NCBI GenBank assembly: GCA_950295325.1
Contig: OX485804.1
Span: 30,814,001 to 30,878,000 of the forward strand
Reading direction: 5' to 3'
DNA from: Polytrichum commune
Lineage: Eukaryota > Streptophyta > Polytrichopsida > Polytrichales > Polytrichaceae
Length of the DNA stretch: 64,000 bases
Position 1 is the stretch's first letter; every line of letters begins with the position of its first letter. The position numbers were made by a program, and so were the translations under genes. Below the pieces are notes generated by a model. It was not told the origin of the DNA. It searched no databases and saw only the letters and a program-made list of their open reading frames with translations. Below, one piece after another: positions 45,686 to 58,350 of this stretch.

Positions 45686-48600
45686 TCAGGGAATAAACTC
45701 ATCCTCACTCTCCGAAGCACTCTGATCTATGAATCTGAGTACTCTAGGATCGTATCTCAGACATGGACTAGAAGAGGCACTAGAACTAGGGGAGGAGTTA
45801 TTGGCATAAGCTACTGCCATATCCTTTGCATAACAAGGAAGTCGCATGCTAGAACTAGGAGGTGAACCGTAGTCTAGTGAGCGTCCGCCTTGAACCATCA
45901 GACTGCACCAACAGAGGACAAATGACGATTGTTAGAATCCTTCAAATTAAATGCAACATATTCGAAAAATAAGTTTAAAATGACAAAAGACTTACTCACA
46001 TAGATTAACTGCACCCTGTTGAGGGAGGGTATCGTCGTCATCGTCAAGGTCTACAAAGTGGGTTGGATCGACCCCCTGAGAGTCCGACCCTGCGACCTGA
46101 AGTGGCTGTAGGAGTTCTTCGTACAATTCCTTGTCTCCCTCAAGTGCCACTATTGCCCTGTTAGAAGATTGTGCTGCAAGAATCGAGGCACCTACAAAGA
46201 CCGAAATAAATGAATTAGTCGCATGTGATTGTGTAAGCCCGAATCCCCCTCACCCTTCGATTGCGTCCTAGTCCGGGTGAGGGTTCATGGACTACATTCA
46301 AATATGCAAGTAACAATTGTACCCAAGGAAAGAGGATTGGAAGAAGTGGTGTGTATAACACCTTTCTTTATTTTATTTTATTTCACAAGCAAGCGTTTAA
46401 GAACACTCACTTCACAATACAATGTCCTTGGATTATATTAACTGCTTTATTTCTCTATGGTCCTACTGTTTACCCACTTCGCTACGGGAAACACTCAACC
46501 TATTGTGGAGTGCAAGTGTGCAAGCCCGCCTAGGCCCTTACTTCTGTTGCCGCAACCTCCACCATTTCCTCGGCTGTCCCTGCATTACTCCTTCTAAACC
46601 CAGCAATGCGAACCCCGAGTCACCACCCTACCAGCTATGTCTCTCCTCCTTTCCGTTTGTTGCCAGCCATTGTACCTCCAACCCTCGTAACAGCTTGCTC
46701 TCACCTTCTTCCCCTTATTCGCCAATTTCATCCACCATGACTAACTCCGGACCCTAACTCCCAGCCGATGTCTCCTTGCCCTGATGCACGCCAACCTCAC
46801 CGCACATCCATCCCCCCTTACCTCTTCTGACGAGAGGCTAGAATCTGCCACCCGATCTCTTCAATACGTGCACAAGAGGGCCGACCCAGTAGCAATTGAG
46901 GGCCACTGCTTTGACTCCCGCGTCCCCAGTTCCCCATCCCTTGTAATCATTTCCTCCGAGCCATTGAGATCACCCGATTGTCTTTGATGACGTTTCGGAG
47001 AATCAGAGCTTCAATCAATTTGCAGTACTCGCTAGCGGCACGTCCTTGAGTCCTCACAGAGTGCTACAGAACTTAGAACATCAACCACATCAGTTCCATT
47101 GTGTAAGTGCATCATTCTTCAAACAATGTGTGGGGGCCGACCCCCTTGTAATGACCCTACACTCCACCAGCCCAATTGCTGAACCGTACAAGGAAGTCCT
47201 CGACCCTCAAAGTGGAATTTTGCACCTATACGTTTCACGACGTCGGTGGATACGAGATTGCTGCTTCCGCTATGCTGCTTCAGCGTTTTACAGTTGCTAA
47301 TTGATGCACTGACAAAGAGGACTATAAATCGGAAGGTAACGACAGGAGTACTTAACCAACACTTAATTCATGATCCACCGAATTCATCTGTGCAAGTATA
47401 GCAGTAGCCCTAGTATGGAATCACTAGCGGATCATCTCCCTCAACATTTACTGTCAGAGCGGTCGCATTCTAAACTAAGCCCCCGGGTTTTTTGCTTTCG
47501 CTCAGATCGAAGTACCACATGATGCAATTGCTCTCGTGGATGCTGGATTGCTTGTCCGTCACCTGACTCTGTAGGGACTGTGAACCAATTAATCTTACCT
47601 TTATCCTCAGCTGAGCTATTCTCGGTCAGACTTTGGACTTCTGTGCTGGAGTGAGAACACCGGACGCAGAACCCTCCTCAGTGAGTTCGGCTCCACTGGG
47701 TCCATGTTTACACTACACCCTTCCCTCAGACGCGTAAAGATCCCGACCACAAACTCGACAGTACATAGCCTAGCGAGTTGGAGCAGACTGTGTATTGAAC
47801 AGCTAAGGTGATATTAAGAAGGGAAAATAAGCAAGTGCCGTAGTGAAACTGTTAACACCATCCTCGAGACATCATATCAGACAGTAATCCATGCTCGACC
47901 TTCGAATCCTTGCTAATCTTCCTGTGAGAGGAGAATGGCCGTAGATCCCTTCTCCTACCTCACGACGCCGCTCAGATTCACACAAAATTTTCAGATCTCC
48001 GCAACAAGTTGCAGCTAAGCTACACTTGTGAAGCGCATGTGGAAGCATCTAAGATATGGCTCTTTATGATATAGCTAAAAATGAGAATGAGGGAGAGAAA
48101 AGAAATCATTCTTCACTGGAAAGAGACTGCCCTCTTCGTCGACCGTCGAAGTGCGCCCCTCGTTAGGCCTTGCAAGCTCCCTGCCTCCTTCTCGTTCCTT
48201 GCCACCTCAGTCACGTTGCCGGTTGGCTGCCCTTCTCCTTAACTCTCCCAGGTTTCTATTCCTTCAGCATGCCCTTTTTTTTCAAGCAAGGTGATCTCCC
48301 AGCAAGTCCTGGATCACCATTCTGCCAGAAGCAACAACCACTGCACTAAAAAAACGTACCTCTCGTAGAGGCAGCGCTTCCGCCTCTTTCTCACCCTACG
48401 CCCCTTCCCTCCTCCTAATGAGCCCTCCTCTCTTCTACCTCTCTACATGCATTCATTTCCCATCGGAGCAGGGCTTTGCCCTCTCTCAGTTCTCTCTCCT
48501 CCTCTACCTCTAGACATGCATAATGAGCTCCCTACCTCCTACCTCCCGAGACCCCTCCAACCTCTACCTTTTTTCCCGGGTTGCCCGGCATCTTTCGGGC

Positions 48601-51600
48601 CGCCCGAGAGAAAAAGCGGGTCAAGACCTTTTCTTTTGGCCTCTCCTCCTTTCCAACCCACTTTCCCTCTTCTTCTCTTGACTTCTTCTCCCCCTAGACT
48701 CCTAGATAACTCAAACTCATTGATAGATTGATAGATACATAAGATAAAATAAAAGTAACCCACCATAGTTGTTAGCAAGTAATCACGCTCGTGTTATGGT
48801 ATAAGTTGAGGTTTGTTGTGGTTGTGGTCACCAAGTCATGTTTCCTCGGTTGGTTGAGGAAGGATGTTAGTATTACACTTAGACGGTCCGGGTTCGATTC
48901 CCGTTGAGTTCGTCTGATCGTTTTGTGTCTTACACATGACTTGGCTAGTGATTTCTAGGCAGGAAAATCGTATCAACCAACCGGCTCCTACCCCTCTTCC
49001 TGAGCTATCGTGTACACCTTATTCAATAAATAATGGTCGTTATTATGACCCACCTTCTTTTATCCTATTGGTATTTCTTGGTTGTTTTTAGTACGTTGTT
49101 TACTAGAATTACGATTAACACTTATGTCTTTTACTCCCCATTAATCCTTTACGGTTTACCGCCCTTCCTAGCTCTTATTCCCCCTTTAACTTAACCCGAT
49201 CGAGACTTTTGACCATTCGCGTTGCTTATCCTTTTGACTAACCCCAAAAATACCATATCAAGGTTTTAACAAGATTTTACGGTTAAGTCTTAATGTGGGC
49301 ACAAGTTTGGGCTCACAAATTGAATTGCCTAAGTCTTGAGAGATAAGAATGTTGAACAAAATACTCATACCAGTTCCAGCAGTGAGGTCACATATAATCC
49401 CCCCTGGAGGGCTAAGGCCACTGATTAGAAGCTGAAGCAAGGACATTGCCTTCTCTTTAGGGCCCCTCCAGAATTTGTCACCGTCCTTGCGCTTGAGTGC
49501 AATATCAGCGGTGACAATGTTGAAAAGAACGTCATCACTTGCAAGGTCAACATCCTCAAACTCGTCACTAGAAGAAATGACAAACTCCTTCGGTTGCCTA
49601 ACCAAAGGTGTGGAGAAATACCGAACCAACACAATCGCTTTGAATTTCAGAGTCTGGACAACAACCATATGCTCGAATTGTTAGCAATGTGATTCTAGTC
49701 ATGAAGGACTGAGAACTTGAAGAGCAGATTCACATCAATATACAGTCTAACCTCAAATAAAAAACCACAATATTTGCCCCTAATCTAAGGCTGCCTTCCC
49801 CTTAACTCAGCACATTCACATACATATGCTGCCGAAGCACATATCAGAAACCACAACATCTGCCCCTAATATATGGCTGCCTTAACAAAACCCAACAAAT
49901 ACACATACATATGTTGAAAATGGTTAAAATTACGGACCCGCTTGGAGTTATGCATAGGGTGAGTGAGGTGGAGAGAATTAACGACGGTCCATTCCTCCTT
50001 GACCTCTAGATTGTTGTTGTAGAGAAAGCTCAAGACCTCCTTCTTGATTTGCACGTTGTTAGGATAAAATAGAAGTAGAGCCCCGTCGTCATGAAGATAG
50101 CCTTGACAAAACCCAATGATGAACTTGATGAAGTTTGGAACTTGCTTATTCCAATTTGGAACTTGCCCTGGGAATTCGGAAACGCCAGGGACAGGCAAAC
50201 CATCGGGATACTCTGCAATAATGAGGTCCACCGCACCCTTCTGCACCACCTTGCCTGAAAAGAAGAATTCCCTGGATGCTCCAACCTTTGTTTCAAAACA
50301 ACCATAGCGTTTAGTAGAGAATTAATTGGTGATTAGGGGCATGCTAGCTAAATTGAATGGGAATGAAGCTGGATATGTACCTCACTCAGAAAAGCAACCA
50401 TGTCATCGTATGTGGAAGGGAATTTGTTGTTTTTCGCCTTATAATCCAACATTCCGTGGAACGAGTCATTGAGTATGAGAACCCGAGGAGAAGCAGAGGA
50501 GGAGGTCCACGCCTGGGAGGACAACATTGCCTTTACCGCAGGTGGGACAAACCTGATCGTTTTGGCTTGACTAGGAGCTCCGAGGTGAATACGCTTCGGA
50601 GCAGGTGCACGTGGAGGATGAGAGCTGAGAGGCTCTGCAAATTCAACATCTGGAACACCGATATCACTACCTGTTGCACGAATATCTTCATCCATTGGCT
50701 CCTCAACCAACTCAACAACCTTCCGCTTGGATCCCCGAGGCCTACTCCCTTTAGTGGCCGTTTTGCTTCTGGAGGAGCCACCTTTGGGGGGTGTGAAAGA
50801 CTGTGAGGCTGGACCTGAGGCAGCGGGAGAAGGTAAGAGAGGTTGGATTGAGTCCCTTAGTGCAATGTCAAAGGGAGGAGGTTTTTTCAACGGGCAGTCC
50901 AAATACCACCCGCATTGGTGAAAGTGAACTGGATCCCATGTTTTTAGAATTGCAGGAGTGAACATGGAATCTGGACTTTGGATATCCAGGTAGTTAGGGG
51001 AAAAAGGTGGTACCTTAGAGATGGCCTTCATGGGTAGGAGAACGTACCGAAAATACATGTAAAGAACCCTACGGACAGCCTGAACAAAAAAATGTTGTTT
51101 CTCCGGGGGGTTGTTCTTGTGAGCACCGTTATCTCCACCCAACTCAATGAAAAAGGCAAACTCCCAAAGCTGACACCTCATCGCTTTGACGTAATCAAAG
51201 ATCGTTAAGATCGGATCTTCGCCATCGGGATTGTAGCCAATAATTTCCCCAAGGTCAGTGAGAACACCTGAAAAGAGCTCCTCAACCTCCACTGCTATCT
51301 GAGGCCATGCACACAAAAATGTTGTCTTATTGGTTGCAATCAAATGAGCTCATTAGGGGTCAATCAAATGACAACATGAAATGTGAGATGAATACTAACC
51401 TGTGCCCACCATGTTGCCCGATTAAGCCAATCCGGAAACTTGGAGTCGGCGAAGCTAGCTTTCGGAAAGCGATGCGCATCCCGAATTGCCGCAGAGGAGT
51501 TCCACCTTTGGAGCCACTTCACCATCATGCTGGGAGGCATCGCGGAAGTAGCTAGCATATACAATTTTTCCTGGAGCATCTCAGGTTCATCGAACTTTTC

Positions 51601-52837
51601 ATAATGAGCTTTTATTTCCTCTAGAAAAGCATGAGTTAGCCTAGGATCCGCAACAGGCAAATGCTTCATGAGCTTAGCGACAAGCTTATCCTCGACCTTC
51701 TTCACAGCCTTCCTAACCCATTCCTCTGCATTAAGATCCGTCCAATTGCTAGAATCTGGATTTTTCATCTTGTACTTGTCTTCAGCAACATGTGCAGCTT
51801 CCGCAATCTCTTGCTATAGTTCAAACAATTAATTATATGAGTTTCATGAATTCCCCATTGAAAATGAAATGACACGATAACATTTCAGTTAGACATTACC
51901 TGATAAATGACCGCTTTGAGACCTTCAACGGTGAGGGTGAACCAAGTGCGATTCTTTTCAGCCTGCTTCTTCCTTACAGCTTCCAAAATAATTGGAGAGA
52001 CCAAACCCTCGAAGTACGACAGCGGCTGTGGAACAAGATTCTGGATGCGAAATAACTTGTGTACTAGGTTCGTGGTGACGTGAGATTTCTGATTCTTCCT
52101 GCAACGCCAAAATGTATATAAGAATGCGACATATATTTAAACATTCATGAGTACTTCAAACATTCACAGCATGGATGAGGATCTTACCAATTCACTTCGT
52201 GCAGAGCGGCTATCACTGAGGGTATGTCTCCCCTTGGGTTAAAAATTACAACCTCAACACAGAAATGCCAATTGATATCATGAGTATGAAACTGCTTAAT
52301 GATGGGCATCCATGCCTGGAGCCGATGGTTCCCACCCCAAACCATGAACATTTTATTAGGAAAAACCTTCAAGTCATTATCTGATAGAAGTTTCTTCTCG
52401 AATTTCTCATTCACCTCCTTCCACTCCGGTGACCACTTCGCCACCACACTCGGGGTAAGGTCATTGGTGTGGCCATGGTTTTCCTCGAGTGCAAAATAAA
52501 AGAATCCATTCCCCTCCATATAGCCATCGGTCATAAAATGTGTTGCAAACAGTGATACATCGTTCTTAAGGGAAGGTCTCACTACCGGAAGAGACATCAT
52601 GCGGTAGAGGTAAATAAAAAGGCGACCCTTCTGTTTTGGTTGCCATTTTAGTTTCTCTAACCGAGAAGCTGTTGGAACACTCTCCTTAATGGCGAGGTCG
52701 TGAAGCTTCATCTTCAACTCAACATCCGTAAGGCGGACTGCATCAAAGAGTAGCCGTATAAGTACAATATCATCCAAACGGCATATCCTCCTAACTGCCC
52801 AGCCTCTATTGCAGAGATCATAACTTTTACATACCAA
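45686..52837 (-). CDS. ParB-like domain/beta-class DNA amino-methyltransferase fusion protein
   Basis: Eight exons join in frame with GT..AG borders: about 52837-52188, 52098-51900, 51813-51400, 51298-50381, 50285-49938, 49653-49371, 46191-46000 and 45888-45686, about 1,050 residues. Exon 1 holds a ParB/sulfiredoxin-like domain (FATHFMTDGYM, then VWGGNHRLQAW, then VEVVIFNP...IAALHEVNW). Exons 2-4 are helical, then Pro/Ser-rich and basic (KGSRPRGSKRK, likely nuclear). Exon 5 has the motif IV region (VDLIIAEYPDGLP) and YLHDDGALLLF. Exon 6 has FWRGPKEKAMSLLQLL and ICDLTAGTG (motifs X and I), and exon 7 continues GASILAAQSSNRAIVALEGD. Motif IV before I defines a beta-class N6-adenine or N4-cytosine enzyme. 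D-P-P-Y is replaced by E-Y-P-D, so catalysis is uncertain. No ATG starts exon 1 in frame, so the true 5' end is unresolved. Bacterial and phage proteins pair these domains (knowledge); the role here is unknown. Confidence 0.83.
46192..49370. other. Large intron of the methyltransferase gene
   Basis: At 3.2 kb this intron is far longer than the other six (about 80-290 bp). It contains GC-richer stretches with open frames on + at 46422-47300 that have no recognised domain, pyrimidine-rich repeats at about 48180-48700, and a tRNA-like B box near 48890. It probably grew by insertion, but I cannot define element ends. Confidence 0.45.
48840..49010 (+). mobile_element. tRNA-derived SINE-like segment
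   Basis: GGGTTCGATTCCCG at 48890-48903 is a consensus RNA polymerase III B box. A possible A box (GGTTGGTTGAGG) lies about 40 bp upstream. The rest does not fold as a tRNA, so a SINE or decayed tRNA gene is more likely than a functional tRNA. Confidence 0.4.
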
Positions 52838-53148
52838 CTCTGAATGATAAGCTCCTTACATCGTTAGAAAGCCTGCTTCAGCATCTACAATATTGTAAAA
52901 TTTCACACCAAACTAAAACACTGCCTAGATATTATGGGTTAGAAACCTAGTGCCGTCAACGGCATGCCTCCAAGCTGACCACCCTGTATTACAGAGTCCA
53001 TAACTTTGACATGCCAACTGTAAATGAGGAGGTCTTTACATCGTTGGAAAACCTACTTTACCATCTGCAATGTCATGGAATTTCAATCCAAACCACAATA
53101 CTGCCTAAAAATTATGGGTTAGAAACCAAGTGCCATCAACGGCATGCC
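52778..53148. repeat. Tandem duplication of a 185-bp unit
   Basis: Two adjacent units (about 52778-52963 and 52964-53148) share GCATGCCTCC, CAGAGTCCATAACTTTGACA, TTACATCGTTGGAAA, ATTATGGGTTAGAAACC and CAACGGCATGCCTCC. The first unit overlaps the start of the open frame of exon 1 of the methyltransferase gene. Confidence 0.8.
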
Positions 53149-55129
53149 TCCCAATATTGAATATTGGATTGGTTACGTTAGTAAAAATCTGACATTTAAA
53201 ATAATAAACTAAATTTTATGTCAATTTCACTATTTTGAACTAAAATATTTTAAAAGTTTAATATGAATAATTTAAGAGAGCACATAGTTTTTATAAAATA
53301 AAATAGACTGATTAATATAAAGACAATTAGATAAGATCTGGCCATAAATTTGCATAAGATCAAAATATTTGGTATATATAAAACCTACATTAGTTCCACT
53401 CAATTCATTTTCTTATACAAAACCGTTTTACTTCCTTTCGGGCCATTGATTTTTTTTTAAAAATTGTCTTATTGATTTTCACTATATTTTTATAAAATTT
53501 TGTAAACTTGAAGTAGGTTTCCATCGATCATTTTCGTATACCATCTAATAAGATATATTTTTAAATAAACTCGTCTATTTTAAGTATAGTATTTATTTGG
53601 AAACTAAAATCATACACATTAGTTTTAAATGACCACATGTGCCTCATTTGTATTAAATTCATATCTTCCGTAATTTTCAATGTCCTCCTATGTACCTATT
53701 GACAAATAGTTCTTAGATATTCGGATATGTATCCTAATAAAATTTGGCCTCATTTCGGACTCTTATTTTTTTTGCTCGTTGGTAATTGAAGCGTATTTTT
53801 TTAAAATCATCACTGCAAAGAACTTATGGTCATCTTCAGATGTTTCAACATCATAGATTGTAAATTCCCTAGTACAATTATTTGTCGTTTCATACCTTAC
53901 TAAGCTTTGTAAAAATATGTGGCATGCTTATTTTGGCCTATTTCTTTGTCAAAAACTTTGACCTAATACCTTGCATGATGAGGAGTTTAATTATGCTATC
54001 TTATTGGAGCCTTTTATTCTTGACAAATTTGGATTTTGATTTATTGTGTCTATAAATTCTAACATTCAAAGTTGAAATTTTAAATCTACATCACCATCTT
54101 ACAGGCTCTCGCATACATTTGATAGTTTAGTTTTTTAAATTTTCTTCGAAGTTAACGAGATTCCTTTCAATACACACTTTTAATTCATCCCTTATAGGCT
54201 GCTTTATCAAGGTCAGAAATGAATACATGTTTTAATATCCATGATAATTCATTTTCAACATCTTCATGAGAGAATAATCAGGGTTAAGAATACCTGAACC
54301 CATACATATTAGTTTTCAAGGTTGAAATGAGGATGTCATTCCATCTTGTACGTACCATCCTTGTAGCACTATTAATATCCAAACAACCTCCTAGCCTCAA
54401 TATCTGACACACTTGCATAAATGTATCCACCACCACTTGAATAGTTTCTTATATGTTAGTATTTGATAGAGTGACATGATTTAGCCCAATGTAAGAGCTT
54501 CCCTAAGTCCATGATGATGAGTAATGTTGGTGTCCATAGTACGTATATATGCTATTGAATTAACCAAATTATTATCCATAATTTTAAGATGAACTTAAAA
54601 ATATGCAAATTAAGTAGAGTTATTATACAATTCAAATTTTAGGAGAGAATTCTCAACCAAAATTTTAGAATATGGAGTTATTCATGCCCACAACAATTCA
54701 AGAGAACCAAGAACAAATTATCACAATAGTTTTGATTACCAAGATAAAAAAAATCCCATCTTGGATTGTATAGGGAGGGTCTGCCCAAAGCAGACCCCAA
54801 GGAAATACATGAAATTACTATGCAAGATAACAAATTCCTTGTTAATTTTTGTACAACCTCTTAAAACCACACATATATGTATAAAGACAACAACGTAAGT
54901 CAACACGAGTATTCACATATGAAAATTGAATCTCAAAATAGGAGGGAGATAATTACCGGTTTTTAAATTAACAGCTGCACAAAGTTACTGCAAAATTGGG
55001 TTATAGGTAATGATGTTTATACAATCAGCTGAAACAACCACATGAGTTCAACAACTTTAACCATCTTAACCACCGCAATCATCACCAGTGAGGGCCTGAT
55101 TCCAAATCAAGATGGAAAGAAATCATAAA
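53149..55129. other. AT-rich intergenic DNA
   Basis: No frame above 60 codons with a recognisable domain. If the methyltransferase gene has a further 5' exon or its promoter here, I cannot see it. Confidence 0.4.
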
Positions 55130-56087
55130 AATGGCCCAAGTTCATGATGATCAATCACATTATCAAGATATTGATCCCAGCCAAAGCAAGAATGTTAGGA
55201 TAGCTAAAGGAGTGAACCAGACTAGCATTGAAGTGAGAATGCAATCTTGCATTAATATGAAGACTTCGTAGAAAGACAAAGGAAAAACATCCCAGGTGAG
55301 GGTAATAGAGGATGTAGTATTCAGCACAGAAATGGCAGCTTTAGATTTTAAGCCAGCTCGTGAAGAATAAACATTCCTACAAATGGTAGGGCTGGATAGA
55401 TTTGTGACTAGGGTAACATGGGAAGGTATGAACACTTCAGTAGTTCAGGAGGTCATCTCAAACTTGAATCTTGATACCATAGACTCGATTATGAATGGAC
55501 AAGGATTTCCTATTTTCAGCAAGGATTAGAAAAACAAGATGAGATCCATATTTTATATTACCACTTTTTCAACAAGGAGAGAACCATACACTCCAAAGGT
55601 CAGAGCTGTGGAGATCTTTCTGAGTTACCACGAAAAGATACGGACTAGAGCTGGAACATGCAAGATCGCAAACTGCACCATACCAGAAACGAGACGGCTT
55701 TTAAGGTTTTTCAACTCTATTTTCTTATTAAAAACTAGTGCCAACACAATTTCTTGTTCAGCTATTGCACACATTACAGATGCTCTAAATGGGAAATTAG
55801 TGGATTGGCCAACATTGTTCCAAGAAAATTTGATAACAGAGCTAAAAAACATTAAAGATGGGTTATTCAAAGACAAGACCACAGGGTTAAAGACCATCGT
55901 AGGACCTCCTCTCACCATGTTGCTCATCACGGAATGGTTATTAACCGTTCAACAAGAAATTGAAGCAGGCATACTAATGCCAGCTGACTTCATTGAGAAA
56001 CCAGTTTCCAAGAAGATAAAGATGGAACCATCAATGGAACTTACCACGGGCGAGCCATCAGAAAAGAGGCACCACAGATTTTTGTAG
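55130..56087 (+). pseudogene. Degenerate transposon-like ORF
   Basis: A single reading frame runs through the region with a few stops: TSIEVRMQSCINMKTS stop, VVFSTEMAALDFKPAREE stop, RFVTRVTWEGMN..., then an open part from 55539 of 182 residues that contains AIAHITDALNGKLVDW, LKNIKDGLFKDK and a basic SKKIKMEP tail. I do not recognise the family. The shape (broken frame, isolated in AT-rich repeats, ending in a charged tail) suggests the N-terminal or gag-like protein of a retroelement or another transposon protein. No function is assigned. Confidence 0.4.
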
Positions 56088-56199
56088 CCATGGCCGAACC
56101 CACCATAGCCAACCAAAAACAATTCCTAACATTGTTATAGATTTAGAACTCCCTTTACAGGAAGGCGAAACATAAAACATTTTTAATACAACCATGGAA

Positions 56200-56480
56200 C
56201 CAACAGTCAGCAAAAATATAAATAAAAAATAAATATCAGACCATTAATAGTAATAATATACTATAAATATTAAATATTAAATATCATACCATAGTAAATA
56301 TGATAATATAATCAGTAAATACGAGGCAGTAAATAGCAAATATGAGACACTTAATAATAAATAATAGGCAGTATACAACAAATACAGGATAATAATTTAT
56401 AAAAAGTAAATAATAGATAGTAAATAATATATGTCGTATATAGTTGATATTATATTGTATACAATAAATAAAAAATAAAG
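56200..56480. repeat. AT-rich degenerate tandem repeat
   Basis: Words of the type CAGTAAATA and AATAATAGGCAGT recur at irregular short intervals for about 280 bp. It is low complexity and non-coding. Confidence 0.5.
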
Positions 56481-56529
56481 AGTAACTTGGGGCCTCTATA
56501 TACAAATGTTTTAAATACTTCTAATATAT

Positions 56530-56725
56530 CATGCGCGGAGTGGTGGCTTAGTGGCTAAGGCCTCTATCTGGGAGCCGAGAGGTTCAAGGATCAAACCCCT
56601 TGGCCCCCGCCCTAGGCTTAACCTACTAGGTAAGTGGCTAAGCATTTAGAACTATAGGTGCTTATAGATGGCAAGGCTCGGGAGGTGAGGATTGGACTTA
56701 CTAATGATGGATATCTCTTTTAAAA
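56530..56725 (+). mobile_element. tRNA-derived SINE-like element
   Basis: GCGGAGTGGTGGCTTAGTGG contains a good A box (TGGCTTAGTGG at 56544-56554). GGTTCAAGGATCAAACC at 56581-56597 resembles a T arm with B box. The spacing of about 35 bp is tRNA-like. A non-tRNA body and an A-rich tail near 56720 follow, which is the SINE layout. Confidence 0.55.
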
Positions 56726-58350
56726 AAATAAGACCACTCATTATTCAACATATCAACCAATGATAGCCCTACACATGCATGCACGCTTTAATGTTAAGTA
56801 ATAATTTAGTGTGGAGTCCGTAAAACAAGTAGTATATTCAGAGATCATAAGCAATGGTCCTAAACATATTGGCTATGTCCAAATCAACGATTCATGGGGT
56901 GTAGGGCATGGTCCCCCAAGGCATGTCGTAGACAACATAATTTCTAGTAATATATGATATTAAATCATGTATTTGTTTACTTCAATAAATGTCATGTTAC
57001 ATGTCTAGATTGTACACAATCTCTAGTAGTGTGTGTGTCATGTTCACAAAAACATTACATATGGCAGCTAAGCTCAAAACATAGTCTAGTATGTCACTAT
57101 ATTGTGCATAATAACTATTGTTTCAACCAAGTAATAAGTTAAGGATGTAATGTGTAAACTTACATACCTCATTTGTATGTATTCTCAATATCTCAACTAC
57201 TTTCCATAGTTTGTGTACATACCAACATACTAGTTCAAAGTAAAATAGTAACTTTCACAAATATAAGACATAAAGTGAAAGAATCTCCAAACATGAGTAA
57301 TATACTATTGTTGGTGTTGAAAATGTGAAGAGTTAGCCTCACCTGCACCCGTGCCAACCCAAACATACAATTGTGTGTTACAAAGGCGTGTGTTAGGCGT
57401 CTTCAGCTAAGCTCAGTTGCAATCCATGTCACACATTTACCTCACCTGTAAAGTCCATTAAATGTTTGTAACTACCAATACTCACTACAAAACAATGAAT
57501 ATACAAACTTGCTCTTTTGTCATATTGTGTAACTTCTTGGATAGTAACAATCTGTAATACACCAAACACCATGCACCTCCACACTGTTCTTGTATCCACC
57601 TTCTAAGCCAAGAGTTTGCTCCTCCAAGCATGTAAAAGAGTTTTCACATGGAGGGGCTTAGGGTTTAAGTATTGGTTTAGTAAGTTATAGTGGCTGCTTT
57701 AGGTCACTGAAAACCCTAAAACGTGGAGCATGGTAACTCTCCCTTACCATGGTAAGTTAACTCATGGTTAGGTTTAGTTTATTGTTTTAACTGTGGTGTA
57801 GATTATACTAAGTGTCTTAGTCTTAGTATAAGGTCTTAATCAATTTTCCAAGACTGTTACATTTAAGTACATCTCAATGGCAAAATCTAGAGCAAAGCGG
57901 GAGAGAGAGAGAGAGAGACACACACACACACACACAAATGCATCTATAACACTATATTTGTTAATCAGAGACTTTTGAAAGTCTCAAAATAAAATCTGCC
58001 CATAGTTTGGGATGCCAATATTGTGGGCATACGGAATATTGGGAACATCAAGAACATAACGATTTAAAAAGTTGCACATAAAGAATATTCTTATTTCTAA
58101 AAATAGAGAATGTCAATTAAAATGCAAACGTGAGCTCCATGTGGAAAATAACAATCGAATCTAAAAAAACAAATGGTTTATGTCATTATAGAGTTTGGGA
58201 TGCGCATCCCATAAGTAAGGCTCTTATGAATTTGGATGGCACATCCCAAACGTATACCACAATGGAGTGTGACAAGTCCATGAAGTCTATTAAAAACCAA
58301 GTCTACTAAGCGTCCATGTTTTTCGCCATGAACTCCCACCTATGTTATGT
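56726..58350. other. Intergenic DNA with a compound microsatellite
   Basis: A (GA)n(CA)n tract lies at about 57900-57937. A GGGATGCGCATCCC palindrome occurs at about 58198-58211, with a related half near 58230. No gene is supported. The part next to 58350 is the 3' side of the reverse-strand gene. Confidence 0.45.

Noticed and set aside
46422-47300. Possible gene inside the large methyltransferase intron
   Set aside because: Ser/Pro-rich frames with stops between them and no domain; more likely insertion debris.
48840-48910. Functional tRNA gene
   Set aside because: Only the B box is convincing; no acceptor stem or anticodon arm can be drawn.
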